Shown piece by piece: positions 35,158-43,349 of a stretch of 49,104 bases of DNA (positions are counted from its first letter, which is position 1; every line of letters begins with the position of its first letter). Both the position numbers and the translations under genes were made by a program. The notes under the pieces were generated by a model. That model was not told the origin of the DNA. It saw only the letters and a program-made list of their open reading frames with translations, and ran no database searches. Source of the DNA: Acetobacteraceae bacterium (lineage in GTDB: Bacteria; Pseudomonadota; Alphaproteobacteria; Acetobacterales; Acetobacteraceae); contig CANJJS010000030.1 of assembly GCA_947474705.1 (NCBI GenBank), forward strand, positions 1-49,104, in the 5' to 3' direction.

Positions 35158-36150
35158 ATGGACTCCGTCGAAACCTGGTTCCGCCTGTGCCCCGATCCGG
35201 CCAGCGATCCCCTCCCCGGCATGGCCGAGGCGGGCTTGCTGGCCCCCTGCGACTCCTACGCCGAAATCGCCAGGATCAAGGCGGCGCTGACCGAGCGCAC
35301 GGGGTTGCTGGGTGTCGGCGGAGTCTGGGGCGGACGGCAGATGACCGGGCGCTGGTTCATCCAGAGTTTCGGCACCGAGGCACAGAAAGCCGCGTGGCTG
35401 GGCCAGACCGCCGCCGTCGGAATCTCCGAGCCCGGAGTCGGCGCCCACCCGAAACAACTAACGACCCGCGCGGAACGGACCGGCAGTGGCTGGCGAATCA
35501 CCGGCGAGAAGGCCTGGTGCAGCAACGGCCCGATCGCGAGCGTGCTGATCGTCCTGGCCATCTCCGCCGAGTCGGAGGGCCGCAAACACTACAGCATGTT
35601 CCTGGTCCCCCGTGGCACGCCCGGCCTGACCCTGACCGACATGCCAGGCTTTCGCGCGCTGCGGCCCTCCCGCCATTGCCATGTCCGACTCGACGGCTGC
35701 GAGGTCCCGGCCAGCGCGATGCTCGGTCCGGAAGGCAAAGCATACGACCGGATGGCCCTGCCCTTCCGCGACATCGAGGATTCCGTCGGCACCTTCGGCA
35801 CGCTGGGCGCCTTCCGCTTCCTGCTGCGCGCGCTTCGCCCCGCCGGCGAACCCTCCAACGAAGCGGCCTTGTCCTTGGGCGGTCTGGTCGCGTTGACCGC
35901 GGTTTACGAGGCAGCCGCACAGGCCGCGGTCGCGCCGTTGGACCTGGGCCGGGTCGAAACCGGCTCCGCCACACTGGTCGGGGCACGGTTGCTGGCGGCG
36001 GAGATTTTACGCTTGGCCCAGATCCATGTCGCGGCACAGGGGCCGGCCGGCAATCCGGCGGTGACGACATTGCTTACCGATATCGAGGCGACATTCGGCG
36101 TCGCGCGCGGTCCCCGTCTTGCCCGGCAGGCACGCCTGGGACGCGGGTAA
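35158..36150 (+). CDS. Short acyl-CoA dehydrogenase family protein
   Basis: A 330-residue flavoprotein-like acyl-CoA dehydrogenase. The middle beta domain is clear: VGISEPGVGAHPKQLTTRAE, then WRITGEKAWCSNGP. It is about 50 residues shorter than usual, with a reduced N-terminal helical domain and a C-terminal domain that lacks obvious catalytic glutamate context, so activity is uncertain. It begins 1 bp after the SNF2 gene stop, an unexpected partner. Substrate is unknown. Confidence 0.8.
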   Translation: MDSVETWFRLCPDPASDPLPGMAEAGLLAPCDSYAEIARIKAALTERTGLLGVGGVWGGRQMTGRWFIQSFGTEAQKAAWLGQTAAVGISEPGVGAHPKQLTTRAERTGSGWRITGEKAWCSNGPIASVLIVLAISAESEGRKHYSMFLVPRGTPGLTLTDMPGFRALRPSRHCHVRLDGCEVPASAMLGPEGKAYDRMALPFRDIEDSVGTFGTLGAFRFLLRALRPAGEPSNEAALSLGGLVALTAVYEAAAQAAVAPLDLGRVETGSATLVGARLLAAEILRLAQIHVAAQGPAGNPAVTTLLTDIEATFGVARGPRLARQARLGRG

Positions 36151-36201
36151 ACAGGCGTTTCGCGGCGCGGCCCAGCGGAAACGCCCCCCGGGGAAACGGT
36201 C

Positions 36202-36265
36202 GCGACAGTGTGAAAGAATGCGCGAACAGTGCAGTCCTTTTCGTCGGAATTTTTTACACTTTCGC
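36202..36265 (+). promoter_or_regulatory. Candidate enhancer repeats for the PEP-CTERM gene
   Basis: A near-inverted repeat: GCGACAGTGTGAAAGAAT at 36202-36219, and at 36249-36265 (reverse strand) GCGAAAGTGTAAAAAAT. A partial third copy, GCGAACAGTGC, lies at 36222-36232. They sit about 80-145 bp before the predicted sigma-54 start site, the usual place for an enhancer-binding-protein site. Function is inferred. Confidence 0.45.
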
Positions 36266-36319
36266 GCGGCGGCTGCCTGACGGGCATTGTAACGTCTTGA
36301 AATAATTCATGCGATTTCG

Positions 36320-36335
36320 CGGCATGAAAATTGCT
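36320..36335 (+). promoter_or_regulatory. Sigma-54-type -24/-12 promoter of the PEP-CTERM gene
   Basis: CGGCAT-N5-TTGCT matches the sigma-54 consensus TGGCAC-N5-TTGCT, with GG (36321-36322) and GC (36333-36334) separated by the required 10 bases. The predicted start near 36346 leaves a leader of about 40 bases. PEP-CTERM genes are known targets of a PrsK/PrsR-RpoN system in some bacteria, which makes the match credible. Confidence 0.6.
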
Positions 36336-36385
36336 TGGGTTTCTCAAGGCAATACTGCCAGACCGTGAATTGATAAAGAGCACAC

Positions 36386-37054
36386 ATGGTAAATGTCAAA
36401 TCGCCCAGGCGAGGCATGATCGCCGCCGGTCTCCTCGCCCTCGCCACCCCGGCCTGGGCCGCGCCAACCACGGTCGATCCCTGGCATTCGGCGGGCAACG
36501 GCAGTCCGACCGGAACGAATTTCGGCACGGTTCCCAGCCTGGACATTTTATACTCGGGCAAAGACAACCCCGGTAACAGCCCCGATACCGCGCAAATGGT
36601 CGTGTACGCGCTCTGGGGTACATTGACCCATGTGTCATACACGGACCGGAACTGGGCCGATATCGGGCTCCGTCCCGATGCGGGGTGGCTGGGCGGAGTC
36701 TCGCTGTTCAGCTTCGCCCTGGGGTCGTATCTCGGCAACACGGTCCACAGCGACGTGCGGGTTTACAATTACGACTATAGCCAGTTGCTGTATCAGCAGT
36801 CCGTCAACTTCGGCTCGACGGCCATTCTTTTCACGCCGAACCTGTTCAGCGCGAACGGCATGCACATTCAGTTTTCCAACGAGGACCGCCTGAATTTCCC
36901 GATCGCCATCGACGACATCACCGTCGAAGCGGGAAATACCGTGCCGCAATCGTCGGTGCCGGAACCGGCGACGATGGGCATTCTCGGTCTTGGCGTGCTG
37001 GCGGCGGGCGCGATGCGCCGGCGGCGGGCGGTATCGCGCGGCGCGACAAGGTAA
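36386..37054 (+). CDS. PEP-CTERM sorting domain protein
   Basis: A 222-residue secreted protein. An N-terminal signal peptide ends near residue 26 (ATPAWA then APTT). The body is beta-rich without a recognised catalytic motif. The C-terminus has the full tripartite PEP-CTERM signal: VPEPA, a hydrophobic helix (TMGILGLGVLAAGA) and an arginine cluster (MRRRR). Exosortase would cleave it during export and biofilm or exopolysaccharide assembly. No exosortase gene is in the window. Behind the gene is a large bidirectional hairpin. Confidence 0.9.
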   Translation: MVNVKSPRRGMIAAGLLALATPAWAAPTTVDPWHSAGNGSPTGTNFGTVPSLDILYSGKDNPGNSPDTAQMVVYALWGTLTHVSYTDRNWADIGLRPDAGWLGGVSLFSFALGSYLGNTVHSDVRVYNYDYSQLLYQQSVNFGSTAILFTPNLFSANGMHIQFSNEDRLNFPIAIDDITVEAGNTVPQSSVPEPATMGILGLGVLAAGAMRRRRAVSRGATR

Positions 37055-37070
37055 AATCTCGCCACGACCG

Positions 37071-37116
37071 GCGGTGCCCGCGGTGGCCGGACCAATCGGC
37101 CACGCGCGGCACCCGC
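37071..37116. terminator. Bidirectional hairpin between PEP-CTERM and MFS genes
   Basis: An inverted repeat of about 17 bp with two mismatches around the perfect core GTGGCCG/CGGCCAC and a 7-nt loop lies in the 69-bp gap between two convergent genes. It lacks a long T-run, so termination may be factor-assisted. Confidence 0.55.
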
Positions 37117-37123
37117 GCCGGGA

Positions 37124-38413
37124 TTACTGCGCCGCCGCGACCGCCAGCTTCGCGCGCGGCGTGATCCGCAACACGAGCATCGACGCCGCCATACAGGCCA
37201 CGCCGCTGGCCAAAAACGCCAACAGATAACTGCCCGACGCGCTCCGCACCGCGCCCGCGCCAAACGCCGCGATCGAGCCGCCGATCTGATGCGCCAGGAA
37301 GATCCAGGACACGATCACCGGCGCGTCCCGGCGCCCGAACACCTCGTTGGTCAAAGAAAACGTCGCCGGACCCGTCGCGACCCAATCCAGCCCGTAAAAC
37401 ACCGCGAACACGGCCAGGCTGGCGCCATCGAACGGGCTGAACGGGATCAGCATCAGCGACAAACCGCGAAGACTATAATACCAGAACAGCAGAACCCGGG
37501 GGCTGTAACGATCGCACAACCAGCCCGAGGCCATCGAGCCGAACAGGCTGAACAACCCAATGCCCGCCAAAATCGAGGCGCCCTTCATCTCCGGGATGCC
37601 CTCGTCCAGGCAATAGGCGATCAGATGCGTGTTGATCAGGCCGTTGGTCGACAGGCCGCAAATCCCGAAGGTCAGGCACAGCAGCCAGAAATCCATGGAC
37701 TTCGAGGCCCGGACCAATGCGGCGATCGCCACCGAAAACATGTTGCCACCGGGCGCCACGCTGGCCCGCTCGGGGGTGGTATCGGACGCGCCATAGGCCC
37801 GAAGCCCAACCTCCGCCGGCGATTCGGGCAACAGCCAGATCACCACGGGAATGACCGCGGCGATCGCCAGCGTGGTCCCGATCGACACGCCCTGCCACCC
37901 GAAGCGTTCCGCCATCCACGCGAGCAAAGGCAAAAAGATCAACTGTCCCGCCGCGTTCGCGGCGAACAGCAGGCCCGACGCGAAACCGTTCCGCTCCACA
38001 AACCAGCGATTCGCGACCGTCCCGGCGAAGCCCACCGCGCCAGCGCCCGCGCCAATGCCGATCAACACACCCCAGGTCAAAAACAATTCCCACGGAGTCG
38101 TCATGAAAATCGACAGGCCGGTGCCCGACATCAGCACCAGCAAGGCGCCGATCATGGTGCGTTTCAGGCCGAAGCTTTGCATCAGCCCCGCCATGAACGG
38201 CCCGATGAGCCCCATCAGCACGATATTGACCGAGATCGCGGCCGAGATCGTGCTCACGTCCCAGCCGAAGGCCCGGCGCAACGGCCCGATCATGACCCCC
38301 GGCGCGGCCCGCACGCTCACCCCCGCGAGCATCGACACAAACACAACCGCCAATACGATCCAGGCATAATGGAAACGGCCCGAACAAAGCCGCGCGAAAC
38401 GCGCCCGCGTCAT
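37124..38413 (-). CDS. MFS transporter
   Basis: A 429-residue major facilitator with about 12 hydrophobic helices. The first begins at HYAWIVLAVVFVSMLAGV. The loop after helix 2, with FGLKRTMIGALLVLMSG, corresponds to the MFS signature loop, and a repeat-like CDRYSPRVLLFWYY is found between helices 8 and 9. The pattern resembles monocarboxylate/OFA-type exporters or importers of organic acids. Divergent from the CoA-transferase gene, sharing a 162-bp intergenic region. Confidence 0.9.
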   Translation of the reverse strand: MTRARFARLCSGRFHYAWIVLAVVFVSMLAGVSVRAAPGVMIGPLRRAFGWDVSTISAAISVNIVLMGLIGPFMAGLMQSFGLKRTMIGALLVLMSGTGLSIFMTTPWELFLTWGVLIGIGAGAGAVGFAGTVANRWFVERNGFASGLLFAANAAGQLIFLPLLAWMAERFGWQGVSIGTTLAIAAVIPVVIWLLPESPAEVGLRAYGASDTTPERASVAPGGNMFSVAIAALVRASKSMDFWLLCLTFGICGLSTNGLINTHLIAYCLDEGIPEMKGASILAGIGLFSLFGSMASGWLCDRYSPRVLLFWYYSLRGLSLMLIPFSPFDGASLAVFAVFYGLDWVATGPATFSLTNEVFGRRDAPVIVSWIFLAHQIGGSIAAFGAGAVRSASGSYLLAFLASGVACMAASMLVLRITPRAKLAVAAAQ

Positions 38414-38421
38414 GAGTTAAT

Positions 38422-38436
38422 CCTTCTCGAAGAAGG
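38422..38436. promoter_or_regulatory. Palindrome between MFS and CoA-transferase genes
   Basis: CCTTCT-CGA-AGAAGG, a perfect 6-3-6 palindrome 9 bp upstream of the MFS start codon in the 162-bp divergent region. It could be an operator for either gene, but no regulator gene is adjacent. Confidence 0.35.
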
Positions 38437-38575
38437 CAAGCATACGAAAAGTTTCTCTCCCGCGTCAGCCCGGAAAATCCGGTCCGCGCGCATACCTGCC
38501 CCGCTGGCCGAGTACCCCGCGATATGGCAGACTCCGGTTCAACCGCAATACGTCCCAGAACAAGGAGCCACGTCC

Positions 38576-39829
38576 ATGAACGACAGCGCGATCGCCCCCC
38601 AAGGAATCACCGCCGAGTTCAGGTTTCTGACCGGCGTGAAGATCGTCGATTTCACCCAGTTCGAAGCCGGTCCGTCCTGCACCGAAGCCCTCGCGTGGCT
38701 GGGCGCGGATGTCGTGAAGATCGAAAATCCGAAAATGGGCGATCCCGGCCGCCGTCTCCGGCCCGGACAGCCGGACAACGACCCCTATTATTTCCACGTC
38801 TTCAACGCGAACAAGCGGTCGATGACGGTCAACCTCAAGTCCGAACGCGGCCTGAATCTGGTCAAGGACCTGCTGAAAAAAGCCGACGTCGCCATCGAGA
38901 ACTTCGCGCCCGGAGCGATCGAACGGCTCGGTCTTGGCTACGACGTCGTGAAGGCGCTCAACCCCGGGATTATCTACGCCCAGGTCAAGGGCTTCGGCGA
39001 AGGCAGCCCGTACGAGAAAAATCTGGCGTTCGACATGATCGCCCAGGCGGCGGGGGGCACGTTCAGCGTGACCGGCGAAAAGGATGGGCCGCCGACGCGT
39101 CCGGGGATCTCGCTTGGCGATACCGGCACCGGCATGCTCATGGCCATCACCATACTGGGCGCGCTGTATAAACGGCGCGAAACGGGCGAGGGCCATCGCC
39201 TTCAGGTCGCGATGCAGGACGCGATCATGCACTATATGCGGATCAACTTCGCGACGCAGGGCCTGACCGGCAAAGCGGCGGAACGCGGCGGGTCCAAGGT
39301 CGTCGGGGTCAACAACGCGCCGATGGGCCTTTACCCCTGCGCGCCGGGCGGTCCGAACGACTATGCCTATGTCATGACCAGCCGCGCCAACCCCGACCAC
39401 TGGGACCGCCTGCTGAAACTGATCGGACGCGAGGACCTGATCGGCGACGCCCGCTATCTCACCCCCGCGGACCGCGTCGCGCGCGAGCCGGAGGTCGATG
39501 CGATCATCGCCGAATGGACCCGCACGCGGACCAAACACGAAGTTCATCGGCTGGTCGGCGAGGCCGGCATTCCCGCGGGCGCCGTGCTCGACACCATGGA
39601 GTTGCAGAACGACATCACGTTCGAGCAACGCGGCATCATGCAGGTCATGAAGCACCCCGTGCATCGCGACTTCAAAATGCCCGGCTGGCCGGTTCGGGTC
39701 GACGGCAAACCGGCGACACTGAAACCCTCTCCGGTGCTGGGCGAGCACACCGACGGTGTCCTGTCCGACTGGCTGGGCCTGTCGAGCGCCGAAGTCAGCC
39801 AACTGCGGAGCGATGGAGCGCTGAGCTGA
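38576..39829 (+). CDS. CaiB/BaiF family CoA-transferase
   Basis: A 417-residue class III CoA-transferase. Hallmarks are VKIVDFTQFEAGPSCTEALA, LGADVVKIENPKMGDPGRR and the catalytic aspartate D153 in AFDMIAQAAGG, aligned with Asp169 of formyl-CoA:oxalate CoA-transferase. The frame is open far upstream, but ATG 38576 has AAGGAG before it and starts the domain. It would move CoA between organic acids. It ends by overlapping the start of the DUF2244 gene. Confidence 0.92.
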   Translation: MNDSAIAPQGITAEFRFLTGVKIVDFTQFEAGPSCTEALAWLGADVVKIENPKMGDPGRRLRPGQPDNDPYYFHVFNANKRSMTVNLKSERGLNLVKDLLKKADVAIENFAPGAIERLGLGYDVVKALNPGIIYAQVKGFGEGSPYEKNLAFDMIAQAAGGTFSVTGEKDGPPTRPGISLGDTGTGMLMAITILGALYKRRETGEGHRLQVAMQDAIMHYMRINFATQGLTGKAAERGGSKVVGVNNAPMGLYPCAPGGPNDYAYVMTSRANPDHWDRLLKLIGREDLIGDARYLTPADRVAREPEVDAIIAEWTRTRTKHEVHRLVGEAGIPAGAVLDTMELQNDITFEQRGIMQVMKHPVHRDFKMPGWPVRVDGKPATLKPSPVLGEHTDGVLSDWLGLSSAEVSQLRSDGALS

Positions 39830-40335
39830 ATCAGAGTCCAGCCCTTTTCGAAGCGTCAATCGTCCCCCATCGCAGCCTGACCCGTAAGGGGCTGCGGTGG
39901 GTGGCCGCGCTGATTTCCGTTCTGGTCCTGGCGGTCGGGATCCGGTTTTGGGCGATAGGCATATGGCCTGTCCTGCCATTTTGCGTGGCGGAGACCGTGC
40001 TGGTCCTGACGATGCTCTACCTCAACACAAGGCAGGCGCGCGCGCGCGAGTCGATCCGTTTGCACGAAGACACGTTGCGAGTTGTCCGCACCGACCCCAG
40101 GGGCCGGCGGCGGGAAACCGTGATCCCCTCCGCCTGGTTATCGGTCGCGTTGGAGGAGCGCGCGGGCCGTGTCCCGCGTTTGGTCGCGCGCCGCCGCGGG
40201 CACGAAGAAGAACTCGCCCATGCCCTGGGCGCTCGCGAAAAACGGGACCTCGCGGACCGCCTGAGTCAGGCGCTCCACCGGGCCCACAACCCCATTTTCG
40301 ACAATCCGCAATTGCGGGAGCGGCGCGTCTCCTGA
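39826..40335 (+). CDS. DUF2244 integral membrane protein
   Basis: About 169 residues, matching DUF2244. PHRSLTRKGLRWV leads into two membrane helices (VAALISVLVLAVGIRFWA and WPVLPFCVAETVLVLTMLYL), followed by a soluble C-terminal domain. No ATG is near. The likely start is CTG at 39826, overlapping the CoA-transferase stop as CTGA with GGAG upstream; a GTG about 75 bases further in is possible but would cut the conserved PHRSL segment. Function is unknown. Confidence 0.78.
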   Translation: MNQSPALFEASIVPHRSLTRKGLRWVAALISVLVLAVGIRFWAIGIWPVLPFCVAETVLVLTMLYLNTRQARARESIRLHEDTLRVVRTDPRGRRRETVIPSAWLSVALEERAGRVPRLVARRRGHEEELAHALGAREKRDLADRLSQALHRAHNPIFDNPQLRERRVS

Positions 40336-40345
40336 CGCGGCCGGA

Positions 40346-40810
40346 TCAGGCCGCCGGTTCCGGCGGGCCCATCGATTTGATCAGATCGAATACGCGCTTG
40401 CGCACCGCGGGATCGGTGATCCGGTAATATGCGCGGACCAGTTCCAACGTCTCCCGCCGGTTCAATGTGTCGTCGGCGAACGTGTCCGATGAGTCCGAAA
40501 ATCCGGCCGCGCGCCGTGCCGCGGGCGCCCCGAAGGTCTGTGTCAGACTGTCGGGCATATCGTCGAAAAAGAAACTGATGGGCACATCCAGCACGCGCGA
40601 CAGGTCGAACAGGCGCGACGCGCCGACCCGGTTCACCCCGCGTTCGTATTTTTGAACCTGCTGAAAGGTCAAACCCAGAGCTTCCCCCAGGCGTTCCTGG
40701 GACATGCCCAGCAGTGTTCGGCGCAACCGGATGCGGGATCCAACATGGACATCGATGGGGCTGGGTCGTCCCTCGCGGTCGACCCCGACGGCCTGATCGG
40801 CGATAGCCAT
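40346..40810 (-). CDS. XRE-family HTH transcriptional regulator
   Basis: A 154-residue regulator with an XRE/Cro helix-turn-helix at about residues 22-80 (GSRIRLRRTLLGMSQERLGEAL then FQQVQKYERGVNRVGASRLFDL). The C-terminal part is an acidic linker followed by a helix (RAYYRITDPAVRKRVFDLIKSM) typical of the alphaproteobacterial regulator found beside lnt and metK. Here it follows lnt but metK is not visible. A sigma-70 promoter with an inverted repeat and direct repeats lies upstream, so autoregulation is likely. Confidence 0.9.
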   Translation of the reverse strand: MAIADQAVGVDREGRPSPIDVHVGSRIRLRRTLLGMSQERLGEALGLTFQQVQKYERGVNRVGASRLFDLSRVLDVPISFFFDDMPDSLTQTFGAPAARRAAGFSDSSDTFADDTLNRRETLELVRAYYRITDPAVRKRVFDLIKSMGPPEPAA

Positions 40811-40845
40811 GTCTTAATTCCTTTCAAATGAATGGCCCCTCGGAC

Positions 40846-40870
40846 CATACAACCAAACGATCATACAACC
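40846..40870 (-). repeat. Direct repeats in the XRE leader
   Basis: Two perfect GGTTGTATG copies (reverse strand, 40862-40870 and 40846-40854), 16 bp apart, 36-60 bp before the XRE start. A related GGTTGTGCC lies in the promoter spacer. Candidate regulator binding sites. Confidence 0.4.
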
Positions 40871-40919
40871 GTACCGGTTACACTGGACAGGCGGTCCGCC
40901 TCGCGTAACCATTAGCAGA

Positions 40920-40948
40920 GTTTTAACGGCACAACCCAAAATTGTCAA
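40920..40948 (-). promoter_or_regulatory. Sigma-70-type promoter of the XRE gene
   Basis: TTGACA (complement of 40943-40948), a 17-bp spacer and TAAAAC (complement of 40920-40925). A perfect 7-bp inverted repeat (ACCCAAA at 40934-40940 and TTTGGGT at 40952-40958) straddles the -35 box, as expected for a repressor site. Confidence 0.55.
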
Positions 40949-41033
40949 CACTTTGGGTCATTAGCCAGGGTGCGTTTCAATTGGCGGGATGAATGCCTGT
41001 TTTTGTTTAAACCGGCGTGTGCCGCGCGGGGTT

Positions 41034-42533
41034 TCAGCGTAACCGGCGCGTGAAAACGCCCAGACCAAACACCGCAAGAGACAGCAATCCCGGCACCGGC
41101 AACCCGAACCGCGCAAAAAAAGTTGGGGATAACCCGCCCGGCAATGTGGCCGTGCGGACACCCGTCTCCTCCATACCTATACGTGTAATCTCTCTGCCAT
41201 AAGCATCGAAAGCGACACTAATTCCGGTATTGGCCGCCCGAAAAAGTGGTAGGCCCTCTTCAACCGCACGCAACCGTGTGGCCGCGAGATGCTGCCTCGG
41301 GCCTGTCGACGTCCCGAACCAGGCGTCGTTGGTCACATTCACCATCCATGTGGGCCGATCGTCCCGGTCGATGACCTGCCCGGGGAAAATCGCCTCGTAA
41401 CAAATCAGCGGCCCCGCGGGCGGCAGGCCGGGCAGCCGCAGGGTGCGAGGCCCAGGACCCCGGGCGAACCCGCCGCCGGGTACGAGCTGAATGCCGATGG
41501 GGAGCCAATCTGGCTGGTATTCGCCGAAGGGAACCAGATGCCATTTATCGTACAAGGCCTCGACGTCGCCGGTGCGGCCAAGACCGAACAACGCATTGCG
41601 CGGGCGATCCGCCTCGTCGAATCGCACCGCCCCGGCCAGGACTGTCGCGCCCCGGCCCGCCATGGCGATCGCCTCGCGCGCCGCCGTGTCCGTCGCCAAT
41701 TGGAACGGGCTGGCGGTCTCCGGCCAGACCACCGCGACGGGGCCGGGACCGGCCGCGTGCACCGCGTCGGCGGTCATACGGAGATAGCGCTCGAAGACCG
41801 TCATCAAGAACGCGGGGTTCCATTTTTGCCCCTGCGCCACGTTCCCCTGCACCAGCACGACGCGCACCCGCTGGTCCGGTGGTGCCGGGTCCGCCAGCCG
41901 GATCGCCCCGAAGACGATCCACGCGGCCAGGCCGGCCAGGCACAACCCACGGCCTCGCCAGTTCAGCATGGGCGCGCAGGCGAGCAACACGGTCGCCAAT
42001 GTCAGGGCGTGAACCGATCCGAGCGAGGCCCATTGCAGCATGACATCGCCCATGTACCCCGGCATGGCCCAGACGCTGCCCAAGGGGTTCCACGGAAATC
42101 CGGTGGCCACGAATTGCCGCGCGAGGTCCGCCAGCACCCAGCCCCCGGCCAGTGTCAACACGCGCGACACGCCGGGCTTTCCAAACCATGCCAGGCCGGC
42201 GGGAACCGCGATAAACACCGCCAGCACCGCCGACAGCGCGGGCACCGCCAGCGGGACCAGCCACCAGAACCGCGCCGCCTCGATCAGGATCGCCTCGGTG
42301 ATCCAATAAAGACCGACAACATGGAACCCAAATCCAAAGCACCAGCCCCGCCGCGCCGCCGTCCGCGCCGTTCCCGCCGCGCCGATTTGCGCCAGCAGCA
42401 TCGGAAACGCCACCATCAGCACTGGCAGCACATGCAATGGCGGCAACGCCAACGCCGCCATCGCGCCGGTCAGGCACGCGATCAGGTCCGAGCGGAGGCC
42501 ACGCGCCTCCACCCATGCGCGAGGCAGTGGCAT
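41034..42533 (-). CDS. lnt: Apolipoprotein N-acyltransferase
   Basis: A 499-residue inner-membrane enzyme that adds the third acyl chain to lipoproteins. About six membrane helices precede a nitrilase domain with catalytic E272 (VVWPETASPF), K330 (ALYDKWHLVPFGEYQP) and C378 (LICYEAIFP), followed by a last helix (LLSLAVFGLGVF) and RRLR. It starts 9 bp after the olsB-like stop, suggesting one envelope operon with fur. The two lipoprotein hydrolases at 27-30 kb would be its clients. Confidence 0.96.
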   Translation of the reverse strand: MPLPRAWVEARGLRSDLIACLTGAMAALALPPLHVLPVLMVAFPMLLAQIGAAGTARTAARRGWCFGFGFHVVGLYWITEAILIEAARFWWLVPLAVPALSAVLAVFIAVPAGLAWFGKPGVSRVLTLAGGWVLADLARQFVATGFPWNPLGSVWAMPGYMGDVMLQWASLGSVHALTLATVLLACAPMLNWRGRGLCLAGLAAWIVFGAIRLADPAPPDQRVRVVLVQGNVAQGQKWNPAFLMTVFERYLRMTADAVHAAGPGPVAVVWPETASPFQLATDTAAREAIAMAGRGATVLAGAVRFDEADRPRNALFGLGRTGDVEALYDKWHLVPFGEYQPDWLPIGIQLVPGGGFARGPGPRTLRLPGLPPAGPLICYEAIFPGQVIDRDDRPTWMVNVTNDAWFGTSTGPRQHLAATRLRAVEEGLPLFRAANTGISVAFDAYGREITRIGMEETGVRTATLPGGLSPTFFARFGLPVPGLLSLAVFGLGVFTRRLR

Positions 42534-42542
42534 CTTCCGATC

Positions 42543-43349
42543 CTATTCCGTGGCTTCGCGAACCCGCCGCTCGTAATGGCGGTAGTAGGAGGCGGTGACC
42601 TGATCGGTTTTCACGACCACCGCGACGTCGGTTGTATTGAATTGCGCGTCGATCACCGCGCCATCGCCGACGAACCCGCCCAGACGCAGATAGCCTTTGA
42701 TCAGCGGCGGCAACGAGACGAGCACCCGGCGCGGGTCGATCTCTTCCCGGTCCAGGCGGCGCATTTCGATATAGCGATGCGGCAGGGCCCGCGGCCTTAT
42801 GCCGGCGGGCGCCAAATGATGATAATAAAGATAGGTCAGTTCCGCCGCGAGGGCGTCGGTGTCCGTGCCCGGCAGGCTGGCGCAGCCGAACATGAGATCG
42901 ATGTTGTGATGGAAGACATACGCCGCGATACCGCCCCATAGAAGCTGCATCGCCGCCCGCCCGCGATAGCGCGAATCGACGCAGGACCGGCCGAGTTCCA
43001 GGATCTTCCCTGGCATCGCCTCGATCTGACCGATGTCGTATTCGTCGGCGGAATAGAAATGCCCCACCTTCGCCGCCGCTTCCCGCCGGATCAGCCGGTA
43101 CGTGCCCACGACTCCTTCCGGACCCGGACCGATGTCGTGATCCACGACCAGAAGATGGTCGGCGACGCCATCGTAGACGTCGCGATCGCGCCCGGTCCGT
43201 TGCGTCTCCGCATCCGGCCTGGCCCCCATTTCGCCATAAAACACGCGATAGCGCAGGTCCTGAACGGCATCGATTTCCGCCGCCGTGGCGGCGATGCGCA
43301 CCCCGAGATTGCCGCCGCGCAGTTCTGGAAAGGGCAGAGTACTGGTCAC
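42543..43349 (-). CDS. olsB: GNAT-type ornithine-acyl-ACP acyltransferase-like protein
   Basis: A 268-residue acyltransferase of the OlsB/PlsC-like GNAT group. LRYRVFYGEMGARPDAE, ILELGRSCVDSRYRGRAAM, then CASLPGTD and PHRYIEMRRLDREEIDPRRV are the OlsB pattern. OlsB makes lyso-ornithine lipid from ornithine and 3-hydroxyacyl-ACP. The start overlaps the fur stop by 4 bp (ATGA). The partner OlsA is not in the window, so the role could differ. Confidence 0.82.
   Translation of the reverse strand: MTSTLPFPELRGGNLGVRIAATAAEIDAVQDLRYRVFYGEMGARPDAETQRTGRDRDVYDGVADHLLVVDHDIGPGPEGVVGTYRLIRREAAAKVGHFYSADEYDIGQIEAMPGKILELGRSCVDSRYRGRAAMQLLWGGIAAYVFHHNIDLMFGCASLPGTDTDALAAELTYLYYHHLAPAGIRPRALPHRYIEMRRLDREEIDPRRVLVSLPPLIKGYLRLGGFVGDGAVIDAQFNTTDVAVVVKTDQVTASYYRHYERRVREATE

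Noticed and set aside
40990-41033. Terminator after lnt
   Set aside because: Only a 5-bp stem with no T-run.
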